DNA from: Bemisia tabaci
Lineage: Eukaryota > Arthropoda > Insecta > Hemiptera > Aleyrodidae
DNA length: 64,000 nucleotides
Direction of reading: 5' to 3'
Assembly: GCF_918797505.1 (NCBI RefSeq)
Contig: NC_092800.1
Location: 26,303,577 to 26,367,576 of the forward strand
Both the position numbers and the translations under genes were made by a program. Positions 10,942-22,676 of the stretch are shown piece by piece (position 1 is the first letter of the stretch; every line of letters starts with the position of its first letter). The notes under the pieces are model-generated. The model ran no database searches. It was not told the origin of the DNA and was given only the letters and a program-made list of their open reading frames with translations.

Positions 10942-11030
10942 CAGTGGCGTGGCTTCCTTTGTGATGTATCGATTGTTTTGCCATTTAAACCTATGGGAAA
11001 GGATCGATAAACAGGCCCTGTTGCTTCAAC
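10942..11030. mobile_element. Family B left part, copy B3 (truncated)
   Basis: It begins CAGTGGCGTGGCTTC and contains GATGTATCGATTG and CCATTTAAACCTATGGGAAA as in other B copies. It loses similarity after GGATCGATAAACAGG, and no right terminus follows. Confidence 0.65.
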
Positions 11031-11313
11031 GATGGCGGAATTTTGCAATTGTGGAAACACGGAGAAAAGGAAACAATAAGATAACTGCAACAAATAGAAG
11101 AAGAGGAACAAAGAAATGTGTAAAATGTTAGAAAACGGCAAGAAATGGAGGAGATGAGAAGAGGAATTCACTTTAGAGGCATCCTGTGCGTGCAAAAACG
11201 AAAATAATTGGGGTTCTTCGCGTCGAGGAAGGGGTAACAACCCCCTTGCTGCCAATCCACCCCAGGGGGCTGGCAGAGATGCCGTGGCCTGCAAATTTCA
11301 TCCTCCGTCTATG

Positions 11314-11571
11314 CTACTGTGCTAAGGAAAAACGACGTATGAACCTGCACGCGCTGCCAAATTTCCTTCGATAAAATACAAATTTCTCGGTAAATTTATG
11401 AATATTTTTCTTCTAATTTTTTTCAGATGAGTTTTCTCACAGTCTCTGCTAAAGTTCCTGAAAATTTCAAGGAACAATTTCCATAGCTTTCCTTAATAAT
11501 AAACATTTTATCGGAGGAAATTTGGCAACTTTTGTATTTTCATACGGCGTTTTTCCCTGCTTTAGCGCCGC
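11314..11571. mobile_element. Family C MITE, copy C3, decayed ends
   Basis: CTACTGTGCTAAGGAAAAAC at the left and CATACGGCGTTTTTCCCTGC with TTTAGCGCCGCT at the right mark the termini. The interior contains AAATTTCCTTCGATAAAA and GGAGGAAATTTGGCAAC. A 4-bp duplication is not visible, consistent with age. Confidence 0.75.
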
Positions 11572-12318
11572 TTTAAATGGGAAGGAGCGCTTCCCTATGG
11601 ATCACCGGAAAGGGTCAGAATGAAACAAGCGAGAAGCTTCAATATGTCGTTATTAGAGAAGCGTTTAGTGGTCAGCGAGCTTTTAAGTGAAACCTGTACA
11701 TTTTAAAGTGAGCTTTAAAAGGAGTGAGATTCAAGTAATCGACCAGTGAAATCTTTCAAATGGGAGCAAGCATTGTTTCATGAAGGTAACCAAAGTTTCG
11801 TAACATCAAAGTAGGCGAGTTTTTTTTTATATTAAAATTTCGTCGATTCTGAACCATCCCTTGAACGTGATAGTTTTGTGACTGAGTGACAAATGTGAGT
11901 GATAGTTTTGTTGCTCTAGCACATGGTGCCGAGGACCAGGAATGGCCAGGAAAAACGGGATTCATCAGGGAATGAAAACTTCTACCATGATTGACCTCTT
12001 AGATCACATTTTTGAATCCTCAAATCATCAGACTTATAGAGGAGCTTTCATTGACCAGTTAATTTAAACATTAGGAACGCTTTTGGAATTCATAAATTTG
12101 CACGTGCCAAAATATTGGCTGATTGATTTAAAAAAAAAATCGATTTTCAAATCTCGAATTCCGGAGAGTTGTATAGTTTGTTATTGTTGACACCATGCTC
12201 CAACAACTCTCCGTCCATTCTCTAAAATTTCATTTTTGAACTTACTGTTTTCCTTGGTAACACGGTAGAACGCATGACCTATGAGGATCTCCTTGAGGAA
12301 ATGTGAACTGTTCCAGCG
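11572..12318. other. Unique stretch with a Z fragment
   Basis: 11925-11990 (CACATGGTGCCGAGGACCAG, AAAAACGGGATTCATCAGGG) resembles 6240-6290 and 33412-33460. The remainder is AT-rich single-copy DNA without a recognised gene. Confidence 0.4.
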
Positions 12319-12960
12319 GACTGATTATTGAAATTGATAGACAAAGCTATAGATAAAGAATACAAAGGGAGTATGAAGTGCAGGGCCGGATTTACCTATG
12401 GTGCATCGGTGCAGCTGCACAGGGCGCCAGATTTTGAGGGGCGCCAAATTTTGGGTTTTTTTTTCCAAACTCTGCAAAAAATTGAGAATTGCGTCGAAAG
12501 TTCAGAAACTCTGATTGGTGATTGATTGTATTGCGTTCCATCTTTTAAATGACCAGACCTTAGACTTTAAGGGTCAAACTTTCTCTTAGTTTCGTAGCTA
12601 ACAGTAACAGGAACATGTACCTGGTTTTGGTTTCTGCCCCAGAATCATTCACTTACTCGAAAAATTCGTATTTAGTTAGAGTTAGCACGCAGTAACCAAA
12701 AAAAACCGTCGGGTTGGGAAATGCGCGGACGGGGGGGGGGGGGAATTGCGAGGGGGGCGCCTAGTGATTCTATCGGTTGAAATGGTTGGTTCTCATCGAC
12801 CAAGGGGAAAAATGATGGAGGGTCTCTCGTGGGTTGGCGTTTGGTGGTCTATTGCTTATCTCATTTGTCCATTGCAATCACCCTTTTCCATCAAAAGGAT
12901 ATAGCTTCATTTGCCCTATGTCCTTTCTGTCTATAGCTTTACCCATCAAATTCAATCATC
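12319..12960. mobile_element. Family AA element, copy AA1, interrupted
   Basis: Terminal GGACTGATTATTGAAATTGA and ACCCATCAAATTCAATCATC are inverted, with inner TAGACAAAGCTATA / TCTATAGCTTTA. AA2 at 13103-13360 is an uninterrupted version. An unrelated GC-rich insertion occupies 12381-12761. Confidence 0.7.
12381..12761 (+). mobile_element. hAT-like fragment inserted in AA1
   Basis: The left end CAGGGCCGGATTTACC is a typical hAT-type CAGGG terminus. The interior repeats GGGGCGCC at both sides and has a poly-G run. No inverted right terminus is present, so the copy is truncated or rearranged. AGTG occurs at both junctions. Confidence 0.5.
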
Positions 12961-13102
12961 AAAGGCACAGTCATCCCTTGAAAATACGTTTTTCTTCAAA
13001 ATCTCGAGCCAGACAATTAATAGTATCAAAACTCTGTATATTAGCCTTAATGAATTTTCATCAAGAAATTCTCCATCGTTTGTCAAATGTATTAGAACTA
13101 CA

Positions 13103-13360
13103 GGCTGATTGTTGACATTGATAGACAAAGCTATACTCAAAGAAGGCATAGGGAGTATGGAGTGATCCCATTGGTTGAAGCTGCTGGTTCTTATCGACTA
13201 AGGGGAAAATGATGGACTAACTATACGGTCTTTCGTGGGTTGCCGTTGGGTAGTCTATTACTTACCCATTGTAACCACCCACTTCTATCAAAGGGATCGT
13301 TTCATTTGCCCTATGTCTTCTCTGTCTATAGCTTTACCAATCAAATTCAATAATCAGCCC
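13103..13360. mobile_element. Family AA element, copy AA2, uninterrupted
   Basis: 258 bp from GGCTGATTGTTGACATTGAT to ATCAAATTCAATAATCAGCC, with inverted arms containing ATTGATAGACAAAGCTATA. It lies 142 bases downstream of AA1 in the same orientation. No clear TSD. Confidence 0.7.
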
Positions 13361-13734
13361 GCAGGGACGGCTGTAAATGCAGTCCTCGCACTCGCGAGAT
13401 ACGATATAGAAGCACTCAAGTTTGGCGGATAACTTCCTCTCCATATAGTACCCGTTCACCGTTGCCTCGCCAAGAGCTCCGACCGCAAGGTGAGGTTTGA
13501 TTGAGGGCGGAAAACGGAGAGGAAAACTTGGAACTGTCCCAAATTAATTCTCCCCGTATGCTCAATCCCCTGTAATTGTTATGACGTCACCAATTTCACT
13601 CCGCGTCACCCACAAAGCAACAACTCAACGACCGACCACTCTTGCCATCCGGTTTTAACCTCTGTGAGCAGCATTTTCCTCGGATTGTTACAGCCGTACG
13701 GTCAACGAGGTTGAGACAATCAAGTTTTGAACGA
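13361..13734. other. Unique stretch, relatively GC-rich
   Basis: No repeat terminus or domain is recognised. GACGTCACC and similar CpG-containing words occur. Confidence 0.35.
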
Positions 13735-14090
13735 AATCCAACCAATGGAGAATTTGCTTGAAAAATGTTTCTTGTTTTATTTGTGTTTAATAAGCTGCCT
13801 GAGTTCGCAGTATTTTTTTCAATTTTTTTCTGAAGTGGGAAATTGGAGAAAAATAGATTTAAAAGTGTGAAAATGAACCGCCTTGTGACGTCATCTGACG
13901 GCATGTTCCGTTTTAAACACATGTATTTTAGCAGATTAAGTTATTTTGTCATATTTTCACCAATAATTGGTCAGTTTAGAGACCAAGGATATTACCGCAC
14001 TCAGTTATCTTAGTAGTTCCACCGTCAACAGAAAATTTACAAAATTTCAGACACCTGCAAATTTTTCATTGGTGCCAAATTAACGTATTT
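13735..14090 (-). repeat. Family W repeat, copy W1
   Basis: This is an inverted, diverged counterpart of 18520-18870. CAATGGAGAATTTGC, TGACGTCATCTGACGGCAT, ATTTTAGCAGATTAAGTTAT and ATTTCAGACACCTGC have matches on the opposite strand there. Ends are unclear. Confidence 0.55.
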
Positions 14091-14946
14091 AAATTTCTGC
14101 ACCAATTAAATGATTAGGTCCGAGAAATAAAAGTAAGTCATAATCTTGTTATTTGATTAATCTGATGAACTTATGGAACCTTTCAACAATTGCATATAAT
14201 TTTTTTATTTTTTCATTCCTGCTTCATTGTTACTCTTGTATCTTAGCGACGATTTGACACTGATCAATACCGTATCTTATCGGCTCAATGTTCAACATGT
14301 TTTGGCATGCCTGTTTTGCTTTCTTAAGTTGTTATTAGCTTTGAAATTAATGTTTTCATCTCTTTTTGTTTACAGGTATGTGATTTTAGCGCATCAATGG
14401 TTTGAAAATTCAGCTACTGGTTCTAAGGTAAACTCTTTTTCGGAAATTTTACTTGTTTCGTAAAAGAATCGCTTTAAAATTATAGAATAATTGAGGAGGT
14501 TATGAAAAGGTTTCAAAATATTCGATAAATCTCCCTTTTCTTGTCCTTGCTCTAATACAATGCACGCCTTCATTTTTGTGATTAGGCACTAAGATCCGGA
14601 GAGTTTGGATAGTTGCTTAGATTGAAATAATGCTCGCATGGTTTCATTCTCAGTGAAAAAGTGCCTCGAAATCTATTTGAGGTAGTATTTACTATGGTAT
14701 GTAGTACATTTCTCTCAACGTTGTAGTAGAGATTACCTCAAATTGATTTCATTCGTTTTTATCATGACTATTTGCACTCCAACTTCGTATTTTAATTTCA
14801 TATTTCTAATAGCTCTGACACTGCAAATGCCCAAATGATAATTCAGTAAATACTGACCGGAAAAGTTGCTTTCTGGACGTATCTTATTATTTCTAACTAA
14901 TTTAAAAGAATCTATCTTCAAAACACGATTTTGTGACCCATCGACC
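14091..14946. other. AT-rich unique stretch
   Basis: A polypyrimidine tract plus AG at 14365-14373 resembles a splice acceptor, but no supporting coding frame follows. Nothing else recognised. Confidence 0.35.
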
Positions 14947-15323
14947 AATTGGATTAAATTTTGCAATTAGGAAACACTATTTCTGGCTCTCCCGAAAAAG
15001 CATATATGAGGACTTATATGTAACAATGGCGGGTGTGAGAAATGACTTTTTTGAAACACGTTCAAAAAACTGTTTTGGCACCGAGAAAATTTTGAGAAAA
15101 TACTTGTGATGTGATCATCGAGATCTGTGCATTACGCCAGAGGCAAACATATAAAATTTTTGTGTGACCAAAGCGTGTTTTAAGCGTGTTTTTAAAAGGT
15201 AATCTTTTACATCCGCCATTGTTACAGATAAGGCCTCCTATTTGCATGGGAAACCAATGGCATGTATGTTGTTTCTAAAATGGGCCAGAAATAGAGGTTC
15301 CTTTTTGCAAAATACAGTCCAAT
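14947..15323. mobile_element. Family M element, copy M1, with an inner hairpin insertion
   Basis: The left arm AATTGGATTAAATTTTGCAA and right arm TTTTTGCAAAATACAGTCCA are inverted, as in M2 and M5. Between them, TGTAACAATGGCGG (about 15020) and CCGCCATTGTTACA (about 15215-15229) bound a second hairpin of about 210 bases that other M copies lack. Confidence 0.65.
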
Positions 15324-15970
15324 TATTATAGTATCTGGAGCTATTTTCAATAGCTAAACTAATCAGTAAATAAACAATCTCAAATACCAGAGGAAACCAA
15401 ACTGGATCGCAGTAACTTTTTATATATTAACAGCATATAAAGAACAGCAGGGAGAAATCACTAGGCAACTAAAAACTATACAGTGTTGTAAAGTTTTTAC
15501 AGTATCCTTTTTTTAAAGTACGCCATCAAATTAATGCAATTCTCCAATTAATCCATTTTGCACAAGGCGTTCGACGTGGAGAGGAAACAGAACGGCGTGA
15601 ATCCTCCAAAGACGAGAACGCTTCGTGAATTCCCCAATCGCCGCGCGCAAAAACCACGTATCCGCATCGGGTTCCCACGGACGTTGCGCGGTTTTTTCCC
15701 CTCTGGGAGTTCTCCTCGGCGAAACTACGTTTTGCTTTGACAGGCCGTATAACCAATAGCTCGTAATGAGACGAGATCCCCTCGCCCCCTTCTCCACACA
15801 CCCCCCCCCCCCCCCGCCCCACCATCCACCCTCGACGACGACGTTTTCAATCGTTGCACACACACACACATACGCGAGCCAATCTCGGCCCTTTAAGTTT
15901 TAACGCGTGCCACGCATTCTCCCCCACACCCCGGCTCTACGTGAGGTGAAAGGAGATGCAACGAACGCTG
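15324..15970. other. Unique stretch with simple repeats
   Basis: It contains a poly-C run near 15799-15815 and a (CA)n run at 15857-15871. 15540-15960 is GC-rich with overlapping open frames on both strands but no recognisable protein. Confidence 0.45.
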
Positions 15971-16020
15971 CACAGTGAATCGAGTCAATAGAGAGGTCGG
16001 ATAAAATTTTGAAACTTTAA

Positions 16021-17012
16021 GGTGATTCGATGGACGCCATATTTCGTGTCAGAACGGCATGCGATGTATCGCATCAATAGACTACTAGATAAGGTACGAA
16101 TTTCAGCATTCTAATATATGTTACTTTACCAAAATTTTACGTAAAACACGATGCACACAACGAAAATTACCGAAATTAACTCCTTACGAAGATATTTAAT
16201 GATTCTTGATGCGTGAATTCAAACCACCCGCTCATGAAAACTCAATGCTCTTCGTGATTCACATCGCGCGCTAAACGTTATCATGACAGTCCCTGCGATA
16301 TAAAAATCTGGCAACCTCAATCTTGACGCTTTGGCTCAGTTACAGCAAATTGCTAATAGTTTGAACAACACATGGTGGGAAATGAACATTGCTCGATTGA
16401 GAAGCTCGCTGAAACCGTTGTATTGGGCGATTTGACTCACGTAGAGCTTTGAGTTTCTTGTCAGCGGGCAGCTCAAATTCCTCGTAACCAATGTGAAATA
16501 AAAACGTTAATATCTTCGTTAGGAATTGGTTTCAGTAATTTTCGTTGTGTGAATCGTTTTCTACGTGAAATTCTGGTTAAGAATTATGTATCAGATTGCT
16601 TAAATTCGTACCTTGTCTAGTGGTCCATTGGTTCCATTTTTTCAGCTACTCGTCATTTCCCTCCAATTTTGAGATCGCAGTTCTCTTGTCAGGAGACTAA
16701 AACACTCACTTACCAATTTTAACAAAGAAATTTAACGTAATAAAGGCCTGGTTTTTTCAGAGAGAAAACATCGCATTCGATACTGATATCGAACCTGCAT
16801 TCGAACGCGATATTTTCTCGCTAAAAAAACCACGCCTCTATTATACGTTGAATTTCTTTGTTAAAATTGGTAAGTGAGTGCTTTAGTCTCCTGACAACAG
16901 AATTGCGATCTCGGAATTGGAGGAAAATGACGAGTAGCTGAAAAAATGGAGCCAATTGATGCAATATATCGCATGCCTTTCTGATACAAAATATGGCGTC
17001 CATCGAATCACC
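16021..17012. mobile_element. Family L element, copy L1, TTAA TSD, host of K2
   Basis: Termini GGTGATTCGATGGACGCCAT and its complement are flanked by TTAA on both sides (16017-16020, 17013-17016). TTAA duplication is characteristic of piggyBac-type and a few other superfamilies. The arms also share ATCGCATCAAT and TTTTTTCAGCTACTC. No transposase frame, so non-autonomous. Confidence 0.82.
16079..16625. mobile_element. Family K MITE, copy K2, nested in L1
   Basis: 547 bp, same length and arms as K1, with left terminus decayed to AGACTACTAGATAAGG. AT flanks both ends (16077-16078, 16626-16627). Excising it with one AT restores the L arm CATCAATTGGTTCC, which matches the other L arm. Confidence 0.85.
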
Positions 17013-17268
17013 TTAAATACGCTTATAACTCCGATTATACAAAACTTTGAGGTTCTAAAAGTGGTTCCGTTGGTTTCCTTGAGAAATTTTCTTCTCGGGT
17101 TACCTTTTTAAAGTGAAATGGTACAAAATAAACATTAAAATCTGTAGTTTTAGTCAAAAATGTCATGGCCGACCTGTCTCATTGACTCAACCCACTGTGT
17201 GCCGGCAACCGATGCTGGAATGAGCAGCAGTCGTGTATGAATTGACTCATTCGGAATTGAGTAGTCGT

Positions 17269-17431
17269 CAGTGGCGTAGCGTGCTTTGCGATACATCGAT
17301 TGATCTACCATTTAAACCTTGGAAAAGAATCAATAGACAGGGTGTTCGTAACAAGCACCAATAATTGATTATTTTTACTCTAGCTTCAAATGGGGAAATA
17401 TCGATAATCGATTGTTCACGCTACGCCACTG
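17269..17431. mobile_element. Family B hAT-like MITE, copy B4
   Basis: 163 bp from CAGTGGCGTAGCGTGCTTTG to CACGCTACGCCACTG. The flanking 8-mers are GTAGTCGT and GTAATCGT, a 7/8 duplication. The interior includes ACAGGGTGTTCGTAAC as in B1. Confidence 0.85.
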
Positions 17432-17627
17432 GTAATCGTAGTTTGTATCGATTATTTGATAGGTATCGATGAAGTTAAAAGAAATATTTGACTCGTATAC
17501 TTTTCATTATGCAATGGCATGATGTTAACCGCTTGTAAATAAACAAAGGATAATTAGTTCGATTTTACGTATTTTTTTTTTCTCAGTCTAAATGACAGTA
17601 ATCCATACAGAGTGTGCAAAAGTGAAA

Positions 17628-17950
17628 GTTCAGTAACGAGTCGAAAAGTGCTGACTCCGCGAGATGAACTAATGGCAGTAAACACAGTCCAGTCGGTGCG
17701 GAACCCATATGTGAGCCTAAAAGACTGTAGGAACACTTCAAGCATTGCGGGTTTACCACGCACGCCGCGGGCCCCGGCGCGGCGGACCACCAGCGCGATG
17801 CGCGCATCGGCGCCTACAAACCTAACTGGGATACTTCACGCATTACGCAATGCGTGAAGTACCCCTGTTAGGTTTGTAGGCGCCGATGCGCGCATCGCGC
17901 TAGCCGCGCACCGCGCCGTTCGGCTCTAATATTTAAACTCGCGGAGTCAG
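17628..17950. repeat. Family N GC-rich repeat with hairpin, copy N2
   Basis: The inner hairpin at 17814-17885 pairs GGCGCCTACAAACCTAAC with GTTAGGTTTGTAGGCGCC and closes on GCATTACGCAATGC. The outer parts include ACTCCGCGAGATG (left) and CTCGCGGAGT (right), so the whole unit is a nested inverted repeat. The flank matches 8345-8440. Confidence 0.7.
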
Positions 17951-17960
17951 AGTTTTGCAA

Positions 17961-18349
17961 AACATGATTTTGAAATGTTTGCGCACTCTGTTTGAATTAT
18001 TCTCATTTATATTGATGGAAAAAAATAGTCACTGTAAAAAAAATACTGTGTGTCTTGTAAATATTAACGCGGTTCCGTGTCAAATTTAATGATCTCCAAA
18101 GCCTTTTAATATTTTATTTGGTATTTTGTGCCTTTACTGTGCTGCAGCGTGGTGTGTGCGCAACCAAACGCTCAGTATCGGACGTATTTGACTCAATCCA
18201 TTGTGCGCTGTCTGGCCGCTTTGCGCCTCAGGCGTTATACGTAACTCGTATATGCTATAGGAGCGGTGCGCTTATAACTCATGGGATACGGGAACCGTGC
18301 GCTGCAGTCGCAATGTGATACAGAACCCGTATATCACTCAATTTCTACT
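17961..18349. other. Unique stretch
   Basis: GACTCAATCCATTGTGCGCTG near 18189-18209 resembles a stray family A right end. Otherwise nothing is recognised. Confidence 0.35.
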
Positions 18350-18916
18350 TTTCAACGTTGGGAAAGTTTGGAAAGTCAGGGAATTGCCAGGGAAAATAAC
18401 GTAAGTGTCAGGGAAAATTGTTCATTCACTTTCATTGGCTTTCTGGAATGGATTTGATATTTCGAACAACAAATTTCGCCGAATTAACTAATTCTAATTA
18501 TGTCTTTTTGACCATTGAGCATATTTTCAATGGAGAATTTGCAGGTATCTGAAATTTGATGAAGTCCGTATTCAAGCAGACGCTACCAAGTGAGCTGAAC
18601 ACGAGGATACCCTCAGTTCATGAATTGAACAATTATTGGATTATGACAAAATAACCTAATCTGCTAAAATACACGCGTTTAAATGGGAAATGCCGCCGGA
18701 TGACGTCACTAGGTGGTGCATTTTCTCACTTTTAAATATATTTTTATACTATTTCCCGTCGCAGAAAAAAATTATAAAAAATACTGCAAAATCAGCTCTT
18801 TAGGCACTTTCAGACGAAGCAGTAAAAACTTTGCGTGCAAATTCTCCATTGTCGGGGAATGTCATCAAAATATGCGTCAGGGAATTTTATTTTCTACATT
18901 TGGTGGCAACCCTGAA
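18350..18916 (+). repeat. Family W repeat, copy W2
   Basis: The left side has repeated AGTCAGGGAATT and GTCAGGGAAAATT motifs, and the right side ends near GTCAGGGAATTTTATTTTC and GTGGCAACCCTG. Fragments match W1 (inverted) and W3. CAGGG-type ends hint at a hAT relative, but no TSD was found. Confidence 0.5.
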
Positions 18917-19469
18917 CCAATCGATATCGATACGCTCTCACCTATTGGATCCATCGAATACGATCCATTCCAAAATTTTAAAAATATACTCCAAACTCAG
19001 CTTCCCGAGCTTTTCTATACGAATCGATACCAATTTTCGGCGCATCCACGAGGAGCGCGCAGATTATTTTGTACCGATATCGTAGCTATTCGGACGACTA
19101 AATTACGGAGCGGCGGAATTCCGCCGTCCGCGACACCGACGCCCGGGTCGGAACAAAAGGAGGGCATATTTCATGCACTCACCTTAATCGCAATCTTCCA
19201 TGAATAAAACATCCACTGATCAAAAACATCCCTAACTTACAGGCACCGCGCCCTCGTGACATGACTTTGTATTTAGAGCGAAAGTTTAATGAAGCGAAAG
19301 ATTCCCCGAACGCCGATAAGATTAATATCTCAGACAGACGGGAATGCGGGGGTGGGGGGGGGGGGCGATACGCCGCGGGGGTGGCGGGGAGGGGAGGGGG
19401 TTGTTATTGAAAGACGTAGGTAGCTAATGACCTCCGGACCACCTCAATGAATGGAGGAGTAAGACACGC
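18917..19469. other. Unique stretch with poly-G run
   Basis: The poly-G run near 19351-19365 is the only simple feature. A 164-codon frame ends at 19207, but it starts inside W2 and has no recognisable domain. Confidence 0.35.
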
Positions 19470-19473
19470 AGTT

Positions 19474-19726
19474 CTGCCGTGCTAAGGAAAAACGCCCTAT
19501 GAACCCTCAGGCGTTGCCAAATTTCCTTCGATAAAACACGACTTTCCCGGTAAACTTATGAATATTTTTCTTCCAATTTTTCGGATAATTTTGCTCGCAA
19601 TTTCACCCAAAGTTCCTGAAAATTTCAGAGGAAAATATTCATAAATTTCCTCAAAAATAGACATTTTAGTGAAGGAAATTTGGCAACTCTCGAATGTTCA
19701 TACGGCGTTTTTCCTTAGCACGGCAG
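19474..19726. mobile_element. Family C MITE, copy C4, 4-bp TSD AGTT
   Basis: 253 bp from CTGCCGTGCTAAGGAAAAAC to CCTTAGCACGGCAG with AGTT on both sides (19470-19473, 19727-19730). This is one of the best preserved copies and a suitable family reference. Confidence 0.9.
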
Positions 19727-19730
19727 AGTT

Positions 19731-20073
19731 CGAGTTATAAACTTGCGTTTTTCCGTTCGCTCGCAGTTTTTCGATAAAATTAGATCGGCGATATTTCCGC
19801 CCCAATGGCGGCGCTTTATTTACATTTTATTCACTCCCCGGCAATTTGGAAAGATTTCCAATCTGTTGCGAGTTGAGTTTGAAAGTATGCAAGAGGAGCG
19901 TTCTTCGGGAAGTTTTGAGATTTTTGGCTCGTTCTGAAGTTTAGCTTGTCTTGTGCAGCATTCAGTCTAATTTTACCTGCTTTCGCAACGCGCTGTGGGC
20001 ATTTGGATAAGACAGATTCTTAGTAGAGGACTCGGGAAAAATTTTAAGATTTCGGTAACGTAACTGTCAAGAC
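19731..20073. other. Unique stretch
   Basis: Single-copy in appearance; no gene or repeat terminus recognised. Confidence 0.35.
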
Positions 20074-20338
20074 CATTTGGATTGCATTTTGCAAAAAGGA
20101 GCCACTAGCATTGCAATGTTGCTAAGATTGTGCAAATTCTTTTGTCTTGGAGGAAAAACCGGATTATCCCTTAATAGTTTCTATTTTACTCGCTGAAAAC
20201 TGTAAATTTAAGACAAAAATTACCATCTAAATTTCATGGTTTTTCACAATGTCCGCAATTTTATTGCAAAGGATGAAGTTGCACAATCTTAGCATCATTG
20301 CAATGCTAGTGGTTCCTTTTTGCAAAATGAAATCCATT
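20074..20338. mobile_element. Family M element, copy M2
   Basis: The arms TTTGGATTGCATTTTGCAAA and TTTTGCAAAATGAAATCCA are inverted. Inner GCATTGCAATG / CATTGCAATGC and AAGATTGTGCAA / TTGCACAATCTT extend the pairing. A central AT-rich loop of about 110 bases has no coding potential. Confidence 0.75.
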
Positions 20339-20984
20339 TGTTCCTTGTACATTTTGCGATTAAGGGCGACTATTTTAAGTTTATTTTAAGAACGGCATAT
20401 TTTTCATTTGCTTTTCAATACAGATGGGTGCTTTTATAGATGGACCAGAAATGGTAGTTCCTTAGCAAAATGATGTTCATTCTTTTCTGCCGGCACGGTG
20501 TAATTCACAGGGCAATATGGTGTGTGAATCTCAATAATTTTACTCCTTGTTTTATGTATCAATTCATGCAGAGCCATGCACAAATGTAGAAGATTTTCAA
20601 ATGTAATCGTTTTCATTCTGAGCAATTTGACCAGCATCTTTGAAAACAGTAAAATCTAAACCGGTTACAGTACATGTTCTCTCCTCACGATATCAAGCAT
20701 GAAATAAGGTAAATGAATGCGGGGGGGGGGGGGGGGGGCGTGACAAATTCCATTGGGCGAAATTTCATTTTAAATAAATTAGCTATCCCTACACAATCGC
20801 CTCTCTTTTCCTGCCTGACATTCAAAGTAGACAAAAAATATTTTAAATAAAGGAATAGGTTTTGAAATATATCCTTACCACATCGTCTCATGGAGGGACA
20901 CAACCTCAAACCTCTTAATCTGAACTCGATTTCGATCTGGTTTGGTCCACTCATATTAAATTTAGTCCAGCGTATCTCAAATAT
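20339..20984. other. Unique stretch with a 20-base poly-G
   Basis: A G homopolymer spans about 20719-20738. The rest is AT-rich and carries no recognised element. Confidence 0.4.
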
Positions 20985-20986
20985 AT

Positions 20987-21238
20987 GGACCGCGTCAAAC
21001 AGAGAGGAACCAAGCCACATCAGCTATTGCCAAATTTAATTGGGCAATTTGATTTTTTACATGAAAACTTTTGTGCGGATTTTCTTGCAAATTTCTGTGA
21101 ATTTTCTCCATAGCACGAACCAAATTCTTTAAAATTTTGAAAGGAATCCGCACAAACGTTCTCTCGTAAAAATTAAATTGCCCAGTGAAATTGGGCAATA
21201 GCTGATGTGGCTTGGTTCCTTTCTGTTAGACGCGGTCC
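20987..21238. mobile_element. Family I MITE, copy I1, intact
   Basis: 252 bp with termini GGACCGCGTCAAACAGAGAG and its near-complement, and AT on both sides (20985-20986, 21239-21240). The arms share AACCAAGCCACATCAGCTAT and AATTGGGCAATTT. The centre contains the paired CGGATT...AATCCG words. Confidence 0.85.
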
Positions 21239-21240
21239 AT

Positions 21241-21758
21241 ATAAGAGATGAATAAGAAGGAAAGAAGGAAATAAGAAAATAGATCGGTATAATAAGAATA
21301 AACGCATCGAAACAAATAGAGTGAGTAAATAAGACGATTTTGTTCTCGCCCAGAACTCCGCGAGTACAAGGTATCCATTCAACAAAATCTAAGTATGCAC
21401 GATCCACCTCTATTGGAAGAGCTAATTATCAGGCAATTTATCTTTTTCGCCTCTGAAAAATTGAGAGCCTTCAAAGTCATAAACGGCATTTCGAGCAACG
21501 AGAGCCTCGCGTTTACCGCGGGAAAAAACGGGCGTAGCTGCCATCTCGCAGCGGTGAACAAAAAGCTTATTCTGGTTCCTACGCGCAGTATTTTCAGTAT
21601 TTTTATGGTGAAGATCCCGACCAAGGCGACGACGCAAAGCCCTGCGCCTCGCCGGGAACTGGAGGGAATCAACCTAAATTGCGTTCGAACCTCGTAAAAC
21701 CTTCATCTTGCCGATTTATCAAGGCTCAATTTTATAGTTACCGCATTAGTTTGACTAT
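21241..21758. other. Unique stretch
   Basis: Overlapping open frames of 70-100 codons occur on both strands at 21380-21700, but no domain is recognised. Confidence 0.35.
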
Positions 21759-21762
21759 CATT

Positions 21763-22015
21763 CCGCCGTGCTAAGGAAGAACGCCGTATGTACATTCAAG
21801 AGTTGCCAAATTTCCTTCGATAAAATATTTATTTTTGCGGAACGTTATGAATATTTTTCCTCAAAATTTGCAGGAATTTCAGGTGAAATTGCGCACAAAA
21901 ATATCTGTAAAATCGGAGGGAAAATTTTCACAAGTTTTCTAGGAAATCCGTGTTTTATCAAAGGAAATTTGGCAACGCCTGAAGGTTTATACGGCGTTTT
22001 TCCATAGCAGGGCAG
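21763..22015. mobile_element. Family C MITE, copy C5, 4-bp TSD CATT
   Basis: The terminus CCGCCGTGCTAAGG pairs with CCATAGCAGGGCAG. CATT flanks both ends (21759-21762, 22016-22019). It is 253 bp, equal to C4. Confidence 0.88.
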
Positions 22016-22019
22016 CATT

Positions 22020-22676
22020 CCCGTCCTCCGTTTATTAGCTCGGGTCAGACGGGATTCCTAAAAAAACAACAACACGTATCTCGAACAAACCCTGAATAAC
22101 ATAGGGATATCGGAGTTTCGGGTCTCGTGCGAGGATGGATTTGCGCCTTTTTAGAAATGACCTTTCGGGTTGCATATTTCCGCTCCCGGTTCCCATTAAG
22201 TTTACTCGCGCTTATGAATTATTTCAGGGGAAAACGCTAGGAGTTAATTTCAATTCGGCGAAAACATTCCACCGCCGGATGCGTTTAAGTTTCGGGACTC
22301 GTCTAGCCGAATAATTAATTTGTATTTACTCCACTGTATCCGCCCCGAGATGTAATCAATTAGGGAACTTAAATTGTCTCCAATAACGATTAATCACCCG
22401 GAGATAATTTTTCAACCGCGCTTCCTCTTCGAATATGCTCGGAAAAATGAAAACTTTCGACCCGGCGAGCTTCCCCCGAGCCGGGGCGAAATTCACCAAC
22501 TTGGCGCGTTGCGCGGGTTCGAATTTCGAACTTTCGCCGATTAATTTCTTATTCTTAGCGTCTGTCTGGGAGAGACGAGTGTTGGGATCTATTGATCCCA
22601 ATTCTCTATAGAATTGCATCTAACAGAAAGAAACCGGCTCGATTCCAGTGTTTCCGAAATATTTCATTTTTATCTA
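22020..22676. other. Unique GC-richer stretch
   Basis: Many CpGs and no repeat ends. I see no splice-bounded exon. Confidence 0.35.

Larger units (their letters stand above)
15971..17199. mobile_element. Family A Transib-like MITE, copy A3, host of L1
   Basis: Left end CACAGTGAATCGAGTCAATA, right end GACTCAACCCACTGTG. Flanking 5-mers are CGCTG and TGCCG (3/5). Removing L1 (16021-17012) and one TTAA restores a continuous family A interior of about 230 bp (GAAACTTTAAATACGCTTAT). Confidence 0.82.

Noticed and set aside
18713..19207. 164-codon plus-strand frame
   Set aside because: The first part lies inside repeat W2 and the remainder has no recognisable domain.
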